A stretch of DNA of 64,000 nt from Synechococcus sp. Nb3U1 (GTDB taxonomy: Bacteria > Cyanobacteriota > Cyanobacteriia > Thermostichales > Thermostichaceae), in the NCBI RefSeq assembly GCF_021533835.1, contig NZ_JAKFYQ010000001.1, positions 1,708,079 through 1,772,078 on the forward strand. The letters run 5' to 3'. The position numbers and the translations under genes were made by a program. Below are positions 18,456 to 27,700 of the stretch, piece after piece. Below the pieces are notes generated by a model. It was not told where the DNA came from, made no database searches, and saw only the letters and a program-made list of their open reading frames with translations. Positions within the stretch are counted from its first letter, which is position 1. Each line of letters starts with the position of its first letter.

Positions 18456-18515
18456 CTGACACCTGAAGCTCTTTCAGGGCATTCTAGAACCAGATGGTCG
18501 CAAGGGATCCCCACT

Positions 18516-18770
18516 ATGGTCAGGCTTTTGGTGGTAACTGCAGTGGTATTGGTCGGTTTTGTGGTGGTGAATCGCCTTTATCGCAACCCCTTTAGTTCCG
18601 AACCAAGGCCAGAGCAAATCAGCCCGGAAGCCGCTCAACAAGGGATCCCGCAGGGTGCGCCGATGGAGATCTATCAATCTCGTGAACAGCTACAGCAAAA
18701 CCTGAACCAGAGCGTCAGTGGCACCCAGCAGCAGGTGGAAGCCATTGAGCAATCCCTCGGCAATCCTTGA
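18516..18770 (+). CDS. small single-span membrane protein
   Basis: This encodes 84 residues. One hydrophobic segment (VRLLVVTAVVLVGFVVV) at the N-terminus is followed by a glutamine-rich, hydrophilic, probably helical tail (SREQLQQNLNQSVSGTQQQV). The first segment could be an anchor or an uncleaved signal. I do not recognise a family. It starts 60 bases from ureG on the opposite strand, and the shared gap contains GGGATCCC at 18505. No functional link to urease is visible. Confidence 0.5.
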   Translation: MVRLLVVTAVVLVGFVVVNRLYRNPFSSEPRPEQISPEAAQQGIPQGAPMEIYQSREQLQQNLNQSVSGTQQQVEAIEQSLGNP

Positions 18771-18909
18771 CCCATAGCCTTTATCTGAGTTTCGGGCCAG
18801 TGTGGCAGCTTTCGTAATGAAGTCCAGAAGATCCTGTTCAACTGGGCTTGGGTGGATCCCCCAAACGCGCTAAAGTCAAGGATGCCTGAATCGATTGTGT
18901 TGATTGCTC

Positions 18910-19467
18910 ATGCGGATCCCTCCTGTCACCCCAGCAGATGCTGATAAGCAGCTCCAAAAAGTTTACGAAAGCCTAGAAAAAGTCTATGGCACAGCCCTCA
19001 ACCCCCTGCAGGTGATGGCCCACAAGCCGCAACTGATGCGGGCGGTAATGACCCTATATGGGGCGCTCCATGCAGAAAACCCAAACCTACCAGAAGAGCT
19101 CAAAGAGCTGGTCAGTATTCGCATCTCTCAAATCAATGGCTGTCGGCACTACTGCCTGCCCTACCACACGCTACAGGCACAAAAATACGGCGCTACCCCT
19201 GCCAAAATTGCGGCGGTTGCCCAGTCCCGCACTAGCACTCTCTACACTGAGGCAGAAAAACTGGCGATCGAGTACGCCGAACGGATGACGGTGCCCAGCA
19301 TGGTGGTAACCGACAGCTTCTTTGCCCAATTAAAAGCTATTTGGTCAGAGGCGGATCTAGTGGAGTTGTCGGCGCTGATCGGGTTTATGAACTTTTGGAC
19401 CAAGGTGATCGCTGCCTTGGATGTGCCTTTGGATCCGATTTTTGCCGAGCAGTTGCATAGTTCTTAG
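18910..19467 (+). CDS. AhpD-like / carboxymuconolactone decarboxylase family protein
   Basis: This encodes 185 all-helical residues from the ATG at 18910. The family includes AhpD-type alkylhydroperoxidases, which reduce peroxides through a CxxC pair and a nearby histidine. Here the region reads LVSIRISQINGCRHYCLPYH, so the two cysteines are separated by three residues instead of two. Peroxidase activity is therefore uncertain. Several relatives are unassigned. It may instead act in another thiol or lactone reaction. An in-frame TTG lies two codons upstream. It stands alone, 130 bases after the small membrane gene. Confidence 0.75.
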   Translation: MRIPPVTPADADKQLQKVYESLEKVYGTALNPLQVMAHKPQLMRAVMTLYGALHAENPNLPEELKELVSIRISQINGCRHYCLPYHTLQAQKYGATPAKIAAVAQSRTSTLYTEAEKLAIEYAERMTVPSMVVTDSFFAQLKAIWSEADLVELSALIGFMNFWTKVIAALDVPLDPIFAEQLHSS

Positions 19468-19507
19468 TAAGTCTTAGTACGCAGCAGGGATCCCCTTGTT
19501 GAGTCTC

Positions 19508-19837
19508 CTAGGCCCAGTCATCTCGTTTGCTAAAGCTGCGGTCATACACCTGTCCCCGCTCATGAATTTTGCGAGTTTGAGCAAACAGGTCTTCTTCGCT
19601 CATGCCCCACTGCTGCAGGATCTCATCTAGATCCCGTTGCAGATCCCGTGCCCCCGGAAAGCCTTGGTAACGGATGCGCAAACGGGCCACCTCCGCTAGT
19701 ACCCAATCGGAAGGGGGCTGCTCCTGCGCACGAGCCATCACTTGATTGAGCAAATCGCGGTCGGTGGCATATTGCGGGTGCTGTTGGTCGCGCAGGGAGG
19801 GGCTGCTGCTTCCCGACGACGAACTGGATGCGGCCAT
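19508..19837 (-). CDS. DUF3288 family protein
   Basis: This is a conserved cyanobacterial protein of 109 residues, of unknown function. The diagnostic stretches are DQQHPQYATDRDLLNQV, ARLRIRYQGFPGARDLQRD and WGMSEEDLFAQTRKIH. The first dozen residues are a low-complexity serine run, likely disordered and perhaps a short extension specific to this strain. The gene is divergent from ndhH, leaving 179 bases for both promoters, with GGATCC copies near 19896 and 19918. Confidence 0.88.
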   Translation of the reverse strand: MAASSSSSGSSSPSLRDQQHPQYATDRDLLNQVMARAQEQPPSDWVLAEVARLRIRYQGFPGARDLQRDLDEILQQWGMSEEDLFAQTRKIHERGQVYDRSFSKRDDWA

Positions 19838-20016
19838 AAGTAGCTGTAGGTAGCTGTGTTTTCGCTTTGCCCAACCACGTTAGCCCAAGCCAGGTGGATC
19901 CCTGATACCAAGGATTGGGATCCCTGATGCCTGCGGATGTCAGTGGAGTGAAGCCAAAGCCGTTATACTACAGATGTTGCGGATCATGAACTTTCTCAGT
20001 TGCGGAGGCGGCGGCT

Positions 20017-21207
20017 ATGCACATGCCCATGATCGAGACTCGTGCCGACCGGATGTTGCTTAACTTTGGGCCGCATCATCCCTCCATGCACGGGGTCTTG
20101 CGGTTGCTGGTTACCCTCGATGGCGAAAACATTGTCGATTGCGAACCTGTCATCGGCTACCTGCATCGGGGTATGGAGAAAATCGCCGAGAACCGGACGG
20201 TGGTGCAATATCTGCCCTATGTCTCCCGTTGGGACTACGGCGCAGGCATGTTCAACGAGGCGATCACCGTCAATGCCACCGAGAAACTGGCCGGGGTGAG
20301 TGTACCGAAGCGGGCTAGCTACCTGCGGGTTATCCTCTTAGAGCTGACTCGCATCACCAACCACCTGCTTTGGTTCGGCCCCTTTTTGGCGGATTTGGGC
20401 GCGCAAACGCCCTTTCTCTATGCAATGCGGGAACGGGAGTGGATTCTTGACCTATTTGAAGCCGTCACCGGCATGCGCCTGATCAACAACAACTATTTCC
20501 GAGTTGGCGGTGTGGCGGTGGATCTGCCCTACGGTTGGACAGAAAAATGTCTAGATTTTTGTGAGTATTTCCTGCCCAAGGTGGATGAGTACGAGCGGCT
20601 GGTCACTAACAACCCCATCTTCCGCAAGCGCCTGGAAGGGGTAGGGGTCATTTCCAAGCAAGATGCGATCAACTGGGGGCTGTCGGGCCCGATGCTACGG
20701 GGATCCGGCGTGAACTGGGATCTGCGCAAGGTGGATCACTACGAGTGCTACGACGACTTCGACTGGGAGGTAGCGGTTTCGCCGGAAGGGGACTGCCTCT
20801 CTCGCTACCGGGTACGCATGAAAGAAATGCGCGAGTCCTGCAAGATTGTGCAGCAGGCGGTGCGATCTCTGCCGGGTGGCCCGTTTGAAAACCTAGAAGC
20901 GAAGCGGATGATGGAGGGGCCCAAATCCGAGTGGAACAAGGGCGACTACCAGTTCATCAGCAAAAAGCCCTCCGCCAACTTCAAGATTCCTAAGGGGGAG
21001 ACTTATGTGCGGGTAGAGAGTGCCAAGGGGGAGCTAGGCATTTATATGGTCGGGGATGACAATCCCTGCCCTTGGCGCTGGAAAATTCGCCCGCCCGGTT
21101 TTATCAATTTGCAGGTATTGCCGCAGCTGATCCGTGGGATGAAGGTGGCGGATATGATCGCGATTCTGGGCAGTATCGACATTATTATGGGCGAGGTGGA
21201 TCGCTAA
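20017..21207 (+). CDS. ndhH: NAD(P)H-quinone oxidoreductase subunit H
   Basis: NdhH is the 49-kDa-type subunit of the cyanobacterial NDH-1 complex, which passes electrons from ferredoxin to plastoquinone in respiration and cyclic flow. The 396 residues contain the conserved [16 protein letters not shown] near the N-terminus, [15 protein letters not shown], and the C-terminal IILGS-like [18 protein letters not shown]. The quinone-cavity histidine and tyrosine pair is retained in the first 70 residues. A GGAGG site lies upstream of the ATG. The next gene follows after 30 bases on the same strand. Confidence 0.97.
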   Translation: MHMPMIETRADRMLLNFGPHHPSMHGVLRLLVTLDGENIVDCEPVIGYLHRGMEKIAENRTVVQYLPYVSRWDYGAGMFNEAITVNATEKLAGVSVPKRASYLRVILLELTRITNHLLWFGPFLADLGAQTPFLYAMREREWILDLFEAVTGMRLINNNYFRVGGVAVDLPYGWTEKCLDFCEYFLPKVDEYERLVTNNPIFRKRLEGVGVISKQDAINWGLSGPMLRGSGVNWDLRKVDHYECYDDFDWEVAVSPEGDCLSRYRVRMKEMRESCKIVQQAVRSLPGGPFENLEAKRMMEGPKSEWNKGDYQFISKKPSANFKIPKGETYVRVESAKGELGIYMVGDDNPCPWRWKIRPPGFINLQVLPQLIRGMKVADMIAILGSIDIIMGEVDR

Positions 21208-21237
21208 GATCAGTCCAGGAAAGCGAGGATAAGCGCG

Positions 21238-21441
21238 ATGGTCTGGGCGCTCTTGGTTTTGCCACTACTAATTGTGGCTGCTGCGGTAGTCATTATCGGC
21301 CCGAAGCAATGGGCCAAGCACCAAGAGGAAAGACGCCGCCGTGCTGAACAGCTTTCTGATGCTCGTCTTAATGCCATCATTCAGCAGGAGCTACGCCGCC
21401 AAAGTCGTCCCCCAAACTCGGAGCCGGAAGGGAAAAGATGA
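21238..21441 (+). CDS. small membrane protein between ndhH and ndhA
   Basis: This encodes 67 residues. A hydrophobic span (WALLVLPLLIVAAAVVIIG) is followed by a highly charged tail (KHQEERRRRAEQLSDARLN). A GAGGA site precedes the ATG by about a dozen bases. It lies in the same direction between ndhH and ndhA, so it is probably co-transcribed with NDH-1 genes and could be a small accessory subunit. The known small subunits NdhL, NdhP and NdhQ do not obviously match it, but such short proteins are hard to assign by eye. Confidence 0.55.
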   Translation: MVWALLVLPLLIVAAAVVIIGPKQWAKHQEERRRRAEQLSDARLNAIIQQELRRQSRPPNSEPEGKR

Positions 21442-21511
21442 CCTCCTGAAGGGATCCTAACCTCTCCTCTGCAACTGCTATTTTCTATTTTCCAGGGAGC
21501 AACCCAACCGC

Positions 21512-22633
21512 ATGATGAACACTGGTATTGACCTACAACTTGGCTTTGAGACCGCCCTTCAGAACTTGGGCTTGGGAGCCGGTGTGGCCCATGCTCTCTG
21601 GATGCCCTTGCCGATGTTGCTGCTGATCCTCGCCGCCACCTTAGGGGTGATGGTGATGACTTGGCTGGAGAGGAAAATCTCAGCAGCAGCCCAACAGCGC
21701 ATTGGCCCGAACATGGCCGGCCCTCAGGGGGTGCTGATCCCGATTGCCGATGGCCTGAAGCTGCTCGCCAAAGAGGATGTTCTGCCGATTTTGGCAGATC
21801 CGATCCTATTTACCCTAGGGCCGGTGCTGGTATTCCTGCCGGTCTTTTTGTGTTACTTGGTGGTTCCCTTTGGCCAAAACCTGTTGATCTCTAACATTGC
21901 CATCGGCGTGTTTTTCTTGATCGCCATCTCCAGCGTGCAGCCGATTGGCTTGCTCATGTCGGGGTATGGCTCCAATAATAAGTACTCGCTGTTGGGAGGG
22001 TTGCGGGCGGCGGCCCAGTCGATTAGCTATGAGCTACCGCTGGCTTTGTCAGTGCTAGCGGTGGTGCTGATGAGCAACGGCCTCGATACGGTAGGGATTG
22101 TCGAGCAACAGAGTGGGTTGGGCATTCTCAGCTGGAACGTTTGGCGGCAACCGATTGGCTTTGTGATTTTCTTGATCTCTGCTCTGGCGGAAACGGAGCG
22201 GATCCCGTTTGATTTGCCGGAGGCTGAAGAAGAATTGGTGGCCGGCTACCAAACCGAGTATTCCGGCATGAAATTCGCCCTCTTTTACCTGGGATCCTAT
22301 GCCAACTTGCTGCTGGGGGCCTTGATTGCAGCGGTGTTGTATCTGGGGGGCTGGTCATTTGTGGTGCCGGTGGAAACCCTTGCTGGAGTTGCAGGGATCC
22401 CTTTGGATAACCCTTTTCTACAGATTGGCGCGGCGGCCCTGGGCATTGTCATGACGATGGTGAAAGCGTTTATCTTCGTGTTTCTGGCCATCTTAGTGCG
22501 TTGGACGTTGCCACGGGTGCGGATTGACCAACTGCTGGATTTGGGTTGGAAATTCTTGCTGCCGATTTCGTTTGTCAACTTGCTGTTGACAGCAGGGCTG
22601 AAGCTGGCTTTCCCAGCCTTTTTCGGTGGTTGA
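21512..22633 (+). CDS. ndhA: NAD(P)H-quinone oxidoreductase subunit 1
   Basis: NdhA is the membrane subunit that holds the base of the quinone channel (complex I ND1/NuoH). The 373 residues contain about eight hydrophobic helices, the conserved [19 protein letters not shown] and the acidic loop [20 protein letters not shown], both signatures of the family. Tandem ATGs at 21512 and 21515 are both possible. The ndhI gene follows closely, as in other cyanobacteria. Confidence 0.97.
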   Translation: MMNTGIDLQLGFETALQNLGLGAGVAHALWMPLPMLLLILAATLGVMVMTWLERKISAAAQQRIGPNMAGPQGVLIPIADGLKLLAKEDVLPILADPILFTLGPVLVFLPVFLCYLVVPFGQNLLISNIAIGVFFLIAISSVQPIGLLMSGYGSNNKYSLLGGLRAAAQSISYELPLALSVLAVVLMSNGLDTVGIVEQQSGLGILSWNVWRQPIGFVIFLISALAETERIPFDLPEAEEELVAGYQTEYSGMKFALFYLGSYANLLLGALIAAVLYLGGWSFVVPVETLAGVAGIPLDNPFLQIGAAALGIVMTMVKAFIFVFLAILVRWTLPRVRIDQLLDLGWKFLLPISFVNLLLTAGLKLAFPAFFGG

Positions 22634-22675
22634 ATGAAGGGTGAGAGAGGCAAGAGAGAGAAGGAGAACAGGGCT

Positions 22676-23302
22676 ATGACTTTTTTGAAGCGCGTCAGTG
22701 ACTATGTGGGCGATGCAGTGAATGCCGCCAAATACATTGGCCAGGGTATGGGGGTGGTTTTTGACCATATGGGTCGGCGCCCGGTGGCGGTGCAGTATCC
22801 CTTCGAGAAGCTGATCCCGTCCGAGCGCTTCCGGGGGCGTATTCACTTCGAGTTTGACAAATGTATCGCCTGCGAAATCTGCGTGCGGGTGTGCCCGATC
22901 GATCTGCCCGTGGTGGACTGGGCCTTTAACCCGGAGCTGAAAAAGAAAGAGCTCTACAGCTACAGCATCGACTTTGGGGTGTGCATTTTCTGTGCCAACT
23001 GTGTAGAATTTTGCCCCACCAACTGTCTCTCGGTGACAGAAGATTACGAGCTGGCTGCCTACGACCGCCACGACCTCAACTATCACCAGGCGGCGATGGG
23101 CCGGCTGCCCTCTAAGGTGACGGAAGACCCGATGGTCACGCCACTACGCGAGTTTGCCTATCTGCCCAAAGGGGTGATCGATCCGCACGAGTTACCCGCC
23201 GGATCCCAGCGGGCAGGCAGACGACCTGAAGAGATTTTGGCCGAAATGCGAGCCGCCAAAGCAGCAAAAGAAAAGGAAGCCAAGCCTGCTGCTGTCAAAT
23301 AG
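22676..23302 (+). CDS. ndhI: NAD(P)H-quinone oxidoreductase subunit I
   Basis: NdhI carries two 4Fe-4S clusters that link the ferredoxin side to the quinone site. The motifs are [14 protein letters not shown] and [15 protein letters not shown] chose the ATG at 22676 ([14 protein letters not shown]), which has an AAGGAG site upstream; an in-frame ATG at 22634 would add 14 hydrophilic residues. The length of 208 residues is normal. In many cyanobacteria ndhG and ndhE come next. Here the DNA downstream is an insertion element on the opposite strand, and neither gene is in the window. Confidence 0.96.
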   Translation: MTFLKRVSDYVGDAVNAAKYIGQGMGVVFDHMGRRPVAVQYPFEKLIPSERFRGRIHFEFDKCIACEICVRVCPIDLPVVDWAFNPELKKKELYSYSIDFGVCIFCANCVEFCPTNCLSVTEDYELAAYDRHDLNYHQAAMGRLPSKVTEDPMVTPLREFAYLPKGVIDPHELPAGSQRAGRRPEEILAEMRAAKAAKEKEAKPAAVK

Positions 23303-23324
23303 TGCTGGAGACAGGTGTGAAGTA

Positions 23325-23413
23325 CCCGACGCTATGGCTTGCTTCCCGCAGGGTTGCTCTGCCTACAGCGCGGGCTTCTCTGATCAACCGCGACAGCCTC
23401 GGAGAGGGTAGAC
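23325..23413 (-). other. right end of tnpB element, possible reRNA scaffold
   Basis: Read on the minus strand, this follows the tnpB stop. A stem forms between AGCGCGGG (23367-23374) and CCCGACGCT (23325-23333), with one unpaired A, and encloses a second smaller foldback. In the IS605 family the right end is transcribed as the guide (omega or reRNA) scaffold of TnpB. The same stem sequence recurs in two solo elements in this window. Whether RNA is made is not shown. Confidence 0.45.
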
Positions 23414-24556
23414 TTACGCCTTAGGTCTTACATCGCGTCCTAGAGCAGCAGCCCCACCTCCTGAGGCCGAAATCCGCAAGCCTTCATTTCTTCTGATATT
23501 AATCTCTGCGTTGATGTCCCTATCATGCCGTTCTTGGCAGTGAGGGCAGACAAACGAGCGCATCGATAAATCCATATTTTCTAGCGGTAGCAGCGTATTT
23601 GAGCAAAGATGAGAGCTTGGGAAGAATCGCCCAACCTCCAGGTACACTTTACCTTCAAACTCTGCTTTGTATCTGAGCATGGTGCAGAACTGCCCCCAGC
23701 CAACATCCTTGATTGACTTGGCCAGGTTGTGATTCTTGACCCTATTCTTAACCGCTAGATCTTCCACCACAATCACTTGGTTTTCGTTCACTATCTTGCG
23801 GGATAGCTTGTGATGAAAGTCTTCTCTCGCTCTGGCAATTTTGGCATGAACCTTAGCAACTCTGATTCGTGCTTTGTTTAGATTTTGACTACCTTTCTTT
23901 TTTCTAGACAGCTTGCGCTGCTTCCGTTTCAGGTTGCACTCATGCTTCTTGAGATGCCTTGGATTGGCAAACTTAGAACCATCAGAAGTAACAGCAAAGT
24001 CTGTCAACCCCAAGTCAATCCCAATCGCTTTTCCCTCACTGGAAGATTCAGACTTTTCTATGCCGTCCTCTACCAGTAGCGATGCAAAGTATTTTCCATC
24101 TGGCATCTTTGACACCGTGACAGTCTTCAATACTCCCTCAATCGGTCGGTGAATCTTGGCTGCAACAACCCCCAGAGAACCAGGGAACTTAATCGCAGAC
24201 TCAGAAGTTACTGTGACGTTTTGGGGAAACTGAACAGACTGGCGATGATGCTTCGATTTGAAATTGGGATACTTCGCCCTACCTGCAAAGAAGTTCTGGA
24301 ATGCCTGAGACAGATTCAGTACCGATCACTGTAAACACTGTGAATAAGATTCTTTCAGCCATTCATGCTCAACTTTCAGCACTGAGATTTGTTTCTTCAT
24401 GTTGAAAGCAGAGATTCCCTTACCTGTCGTTTTTTACGTTTCCGTCATGATAGACAAGCAATGATTCCACAGCCATCGCGTACAACCAAAATGCTTGGCT
24501 AGCGTGATGGACTGCTCATCAGTGGGATAAATTCTGACCTTAATTGCTTTCAGCAT
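23414..24556 (-). pseudogene. tnpB: TnpB (RuvC-like nuclease), two in-frame stops
   Basis: The reading frame from the ATG at 24556 encodes a whole TnpB (MLKAIKVRIYPTDEQ to the C-terminus) but is broken by TAA at codon 41 (24434-24436) and TGA at codon 77 (24326-24328). The remaining open part begins at a TTG at 24130. RuvC residues survive: Asp in GIDLGL, Glu in VIVVEDLAV and Asp in RHDRDINAEIN. The zinc finger is also damaged: the first pair reads LCSNT where LCSxC is expected, while CPHC is intact. TnpB cuts DNA guided by its right-end RNA and helps the element persist; this copy should be inactive. Confidence 0.9.
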
Positions 24557-24567
24557 ACCTCTATATC

Positions 24568-24589
24568 ATCACAAACCTAGCATTGTGAT
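24568..24589. repeat. left-end hairpin of the tnpB element
   Basis: ATCACAA (24568-24574) and TTGTGAT (24583-24589) are perfect inverted repeats around an eight-base loop, about a dozen bases upstream of the tnpB start codon. IS200/IS605 transposases recognise subterminal hairpins of this kind rather than terminal inverted repeats. The left border of the element should lie slightly further right, near 24590-24610. Confidence 0.6.
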
Positions 24590-24656
24590 AAAGAATCATC
24601 TGTTGAGAGGCAGGGATAGTTTGTTCCTTCGCTTCGCTCAGTCATGCGGCTCTCAT

Positions 24657-24724
24657 CCCGACGCTGACCTTTCAGGTACAGTGCGGGGCTAGGAACGACC
24701 TGCGGTCTACCCGCTTAATAGCTA
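24657..24724 (-). repeat. solo right-end-like element A
   Basis: CCCGACGCT (24657-24665) pairs with AGTGCGGG (24680-24687) around an inner ACCT-TTC-AGGT hairpin. The next 40 bases (GGGCTAGGAACGACCTGC, then GTCTACCCG) are nearly identical to element B near 46 kb. No coding sequence is attached. It begins 50 bases past the glutamate synthase stop and is oriented so that read-through from that gene would transcribe it as stem plus downstream sequence. Confidence 0.55.
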
Positions 24725-24775
24725 AATAGGCCTCTTGGTCTTTTCCTCTGATTTGGAAAAGGCTGCCACAGGCAC

Positions 24776-27700
24776 TCAAGAGGATACGGCTACCGTCTTG
24801 GCTTGGGTCAAATTCGTCAATTCTGTACCCTCTTCTGAAGGCGGGATCACTTGCCAGAACTGAGGTAGATAAGTTTCCCAATCTTGCAGGATCCGTTCCG
24901 CTTTCGGGGAATTGGTGAGGCGATAGTGCTCTTGAATGAGTCCCTTCAGTTGGGCCTCTGCCGCTGCCGTCTGCACCCGTTGGATCCGTACAATCTCCCC
25001 ATTCACCTTGGCAGGGAAGTTGCCCTGTTCATCCAGCACATAGGCCAAGCCCCCCGTCATGCCAGCCCCCAGGTTGCGACCCACCCGGCCCAGCACCACC
25101 ACCACGCCGCCGGTCATGTACTCGCAGCAATGATCGCCGGATCCCTCGATCACCGCCTGGGCACCCGAGTTGCGCACTCCAAAGCGTTCCCCTGCTTGCC
25201 CGTTGGCAAACAGATAGCCCCCCGTCGCCCCGTACAAACAGGTATTGCCCAAAATCACGTTTTGCGAGGGATCCCGTTGCGCGGCGGCGGGGGCTAGGAG
25301 GACGATCTCACCCCCACACATGCTCTTGCCTACGTAGTCGTTGGCTTCCCCCGTCAGGGTAAGACGCATTCCCGCTAGAGTAAAGGCCCCAAAGCTCTGC
25401 CCAGCGCTGCCGACAAAGCGCAGATCCAACTGCCCTCCCTGCTGGGCAAAGCCTGTATCGCCATGCAGGCGGGCTATGGCTCCGGCAATTCGTCCGCCCA
25501 CACAGCGATCCGTGTTGACGATCGGGGTTTCCAGAGTCGCCGTACCACAGGTTTCTAAAGCCTTTTGGGTCTCCGGTTTTGCCAGGAGCTCGTCATCCAG
25601 CACTGGGCCGTTGGAATGTACCGGCTCATGTTCCAACCAATCCGGTAGGGTTTTGGCCTCGGTGACAGGGATCCCAAGCAAACAATCCAAATTCAAGGAA
25701 TTCGTTTTTTCCAGCCGCGCATCGGCCCGAGGGCACAGCAGCTCCACCCGCCCGATCACCTCTTTCAGGGAGCGATAGCCCAGTTGGGCCAAAATTTGGC
25801 GCACCTCATCGGCAACAAAGGCAAAGAAGGTCACCACATGCTCTGGGGTGCCGGGGAAGCGCTTGCGCAACTCTTCTTTCTGGCTGGTCACCCCGACGGG
25901 GCAATTGTTGGTGTGGCAGACTCGCGCCATAATGCAACCTTCGGCGATCATGGCCACGGTGCCAAAGCCAAACTCCTCCGCCCCCAGCATGGCCGCCATC
26001 ACCACTTCCCAGCCGGTGCGAATGCCGCCATCCACCCGCAAAATCGAACGATGCCGCAGGCCATTTTCTAGGAGCGCACTGTGAACCTCTGCCAGACCCA
26101 GCTCCCAGGGCACCCCGGCATGCTTGATGGAACTCAAGGGTGAAGCGCCTGTCCCCCCTTCATGCCCAGAGATTTGGATGATATCGGCGTTGGCTTTGGC
26201 CACCCCAGCAGCCACCGTACCGATGCCAATTTCCGAGACCAGCTTCACCGAAACTTTAGCCTGGGGATTCACTTGGTGTAGATCAAAAATCAGTTGGGCC
26301 AAATCCTCGATCGAATAAATATCGTGGTGGGGTGGCGGCGAGATCAAGGTCACCCCCGGTTTGGAGCGCCGCAGCTTGGCGATGTAGGGGCTAACCTTTT
26401 TGCCCGGCAGTTGCCCCCCTTCCCCCGGTTTAGCCCCCTGAGCCACTTTGATTTCAATCTGCTGGGCATTGATCAGATATTCTGGCGTCACCCCGAAGCG
26501 ACCGGAAGCCACCTGCTTGATGGCCGAACTGGCGTTGTCCCCTGCCTTCAGGCCCTTCAGATGGGGAAAGCGAATGGAAGTTCCGTCGGCAACGACATCC
26601 GTGATGGTGAGATACCGCTCCGGATCCTCGCCGCCCTCGCCGGAGTTGGATTTACCACCGATGCGGTTCATGGCAATAGCCAAGGTTTCGTGGGCCTCGC
26701 GGCTGAGGGCACCCAAAGACATACCCCCTGTAGCGAAGCGTTTGAAAATTTCAGAAGCGGGCTCCACCTCCTCCAGAGGAATGGGATCCCGGTCGCTCTT
26801 AAAGTCCAACAGATCCCGCAGGGCGGTGGGGGTGCGGCTCCGCAAATGGGCCTTGTAGGTTTCGTAGTGGGCGGGCTGACCGGATTCGATGGCTTTGTGC
26901 AGCAGCTTGGCCATTTCCGGGCTGTTGATATGGTATTCCCCTTTGGGTCGGGCTTGAATGAAGCCAAAGTTTTCCAGCTTCTTCTGGCTCAACTCCGGGA
27001 AAGCCCGCTGGTGGTTGAGCATCCCTTCTCGGGCTAAATCCGCCAGGGTCATGCCCCCCACCCGCGACACTGTACCTCGGAAAGCGATATCAATCACCTC
27101 TTGGCTAAGGCCGATGGCTTCAAAGATCTGCGCCCCGTGATAGCTAGACAGCAGGGAAATGCCCATTTTGGAGAGAATCTTGAGCAACCCCGCCTCGATC
27201 CCAGCTCGGTACTTCAGTTGCACCTCCGGTAAAGAAAGCCGGGGCAACTTGCCGGATCCCATCTGGGTTTGGGTTTTAGGTTTGTGCCACCACTGCCGCA
27301 CCGATTCATAGGCCAAATAGGGGCAAATGGCACTGGCCCCGTAGCCGATCAAACAGGCAAAGTGATGGGTACTCCAGCATTGGGCGGTTTCCACCACCAG
27401 CGAGGTTTTTAGACGCAGGCCCTGCTGGATGAGATGATGATGGATCGCTCCTACCGCCAATAAGGGCGGGATCAAAGCCTGCTCGGCATTCAAACCTCGG
27501 TCAGAGAGAATCAGAATTTCTGCCCCGGACTGTACAGCCGCTACGGCTTCCTCACACAGGGATCCAAGGCGAGCTCTTGAGCCTTGTGGGCCATCGGCAA
27601 CTGGGTAGAGAATCCCCAGGGTTTCACAGGGGAAAGGTGTGTGCTTGAGGGCTTCTAGCTCAGCTTCGTTGAGCACCGGGCTACGCAACTGTAGCAGGCG

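Larger units (their letters stand above)
23318..24600 (-). mobile_element. decayed IS200/IS605-type element carrying tnpB
   Basis: Approximate borders. The right end includes the CCCGACGCT / AGCGCGGG stem (23325-23374), the coding part is a tnpB pseudogene, and the left end carries a perfect hairpin (24568-24589). No tnpA gene is present, so it could only have moved with help from elsewhere. From 23210 to about 24885 there is not one GGATCC, although the surroundings average about three per kilobase. This supports recent arrival. It sits between ndhI and the 3' end of glutamate synthase. Confidence 0.75.

Noticed and set aside
23406-23414. GGGTAGAC near the tnpB stop as homologous to GTCTACCC in the solo elements
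   Set aside because: The orientation is opposite relative to the shared stem, so it does not align; probably coincidence.
26294-27037. 247-codon plus-strand ORF inside glutamate synthase
   Set aside because: Antisense to a conserved FMN-domain region with no ribosome site; a codon-bias shadow.
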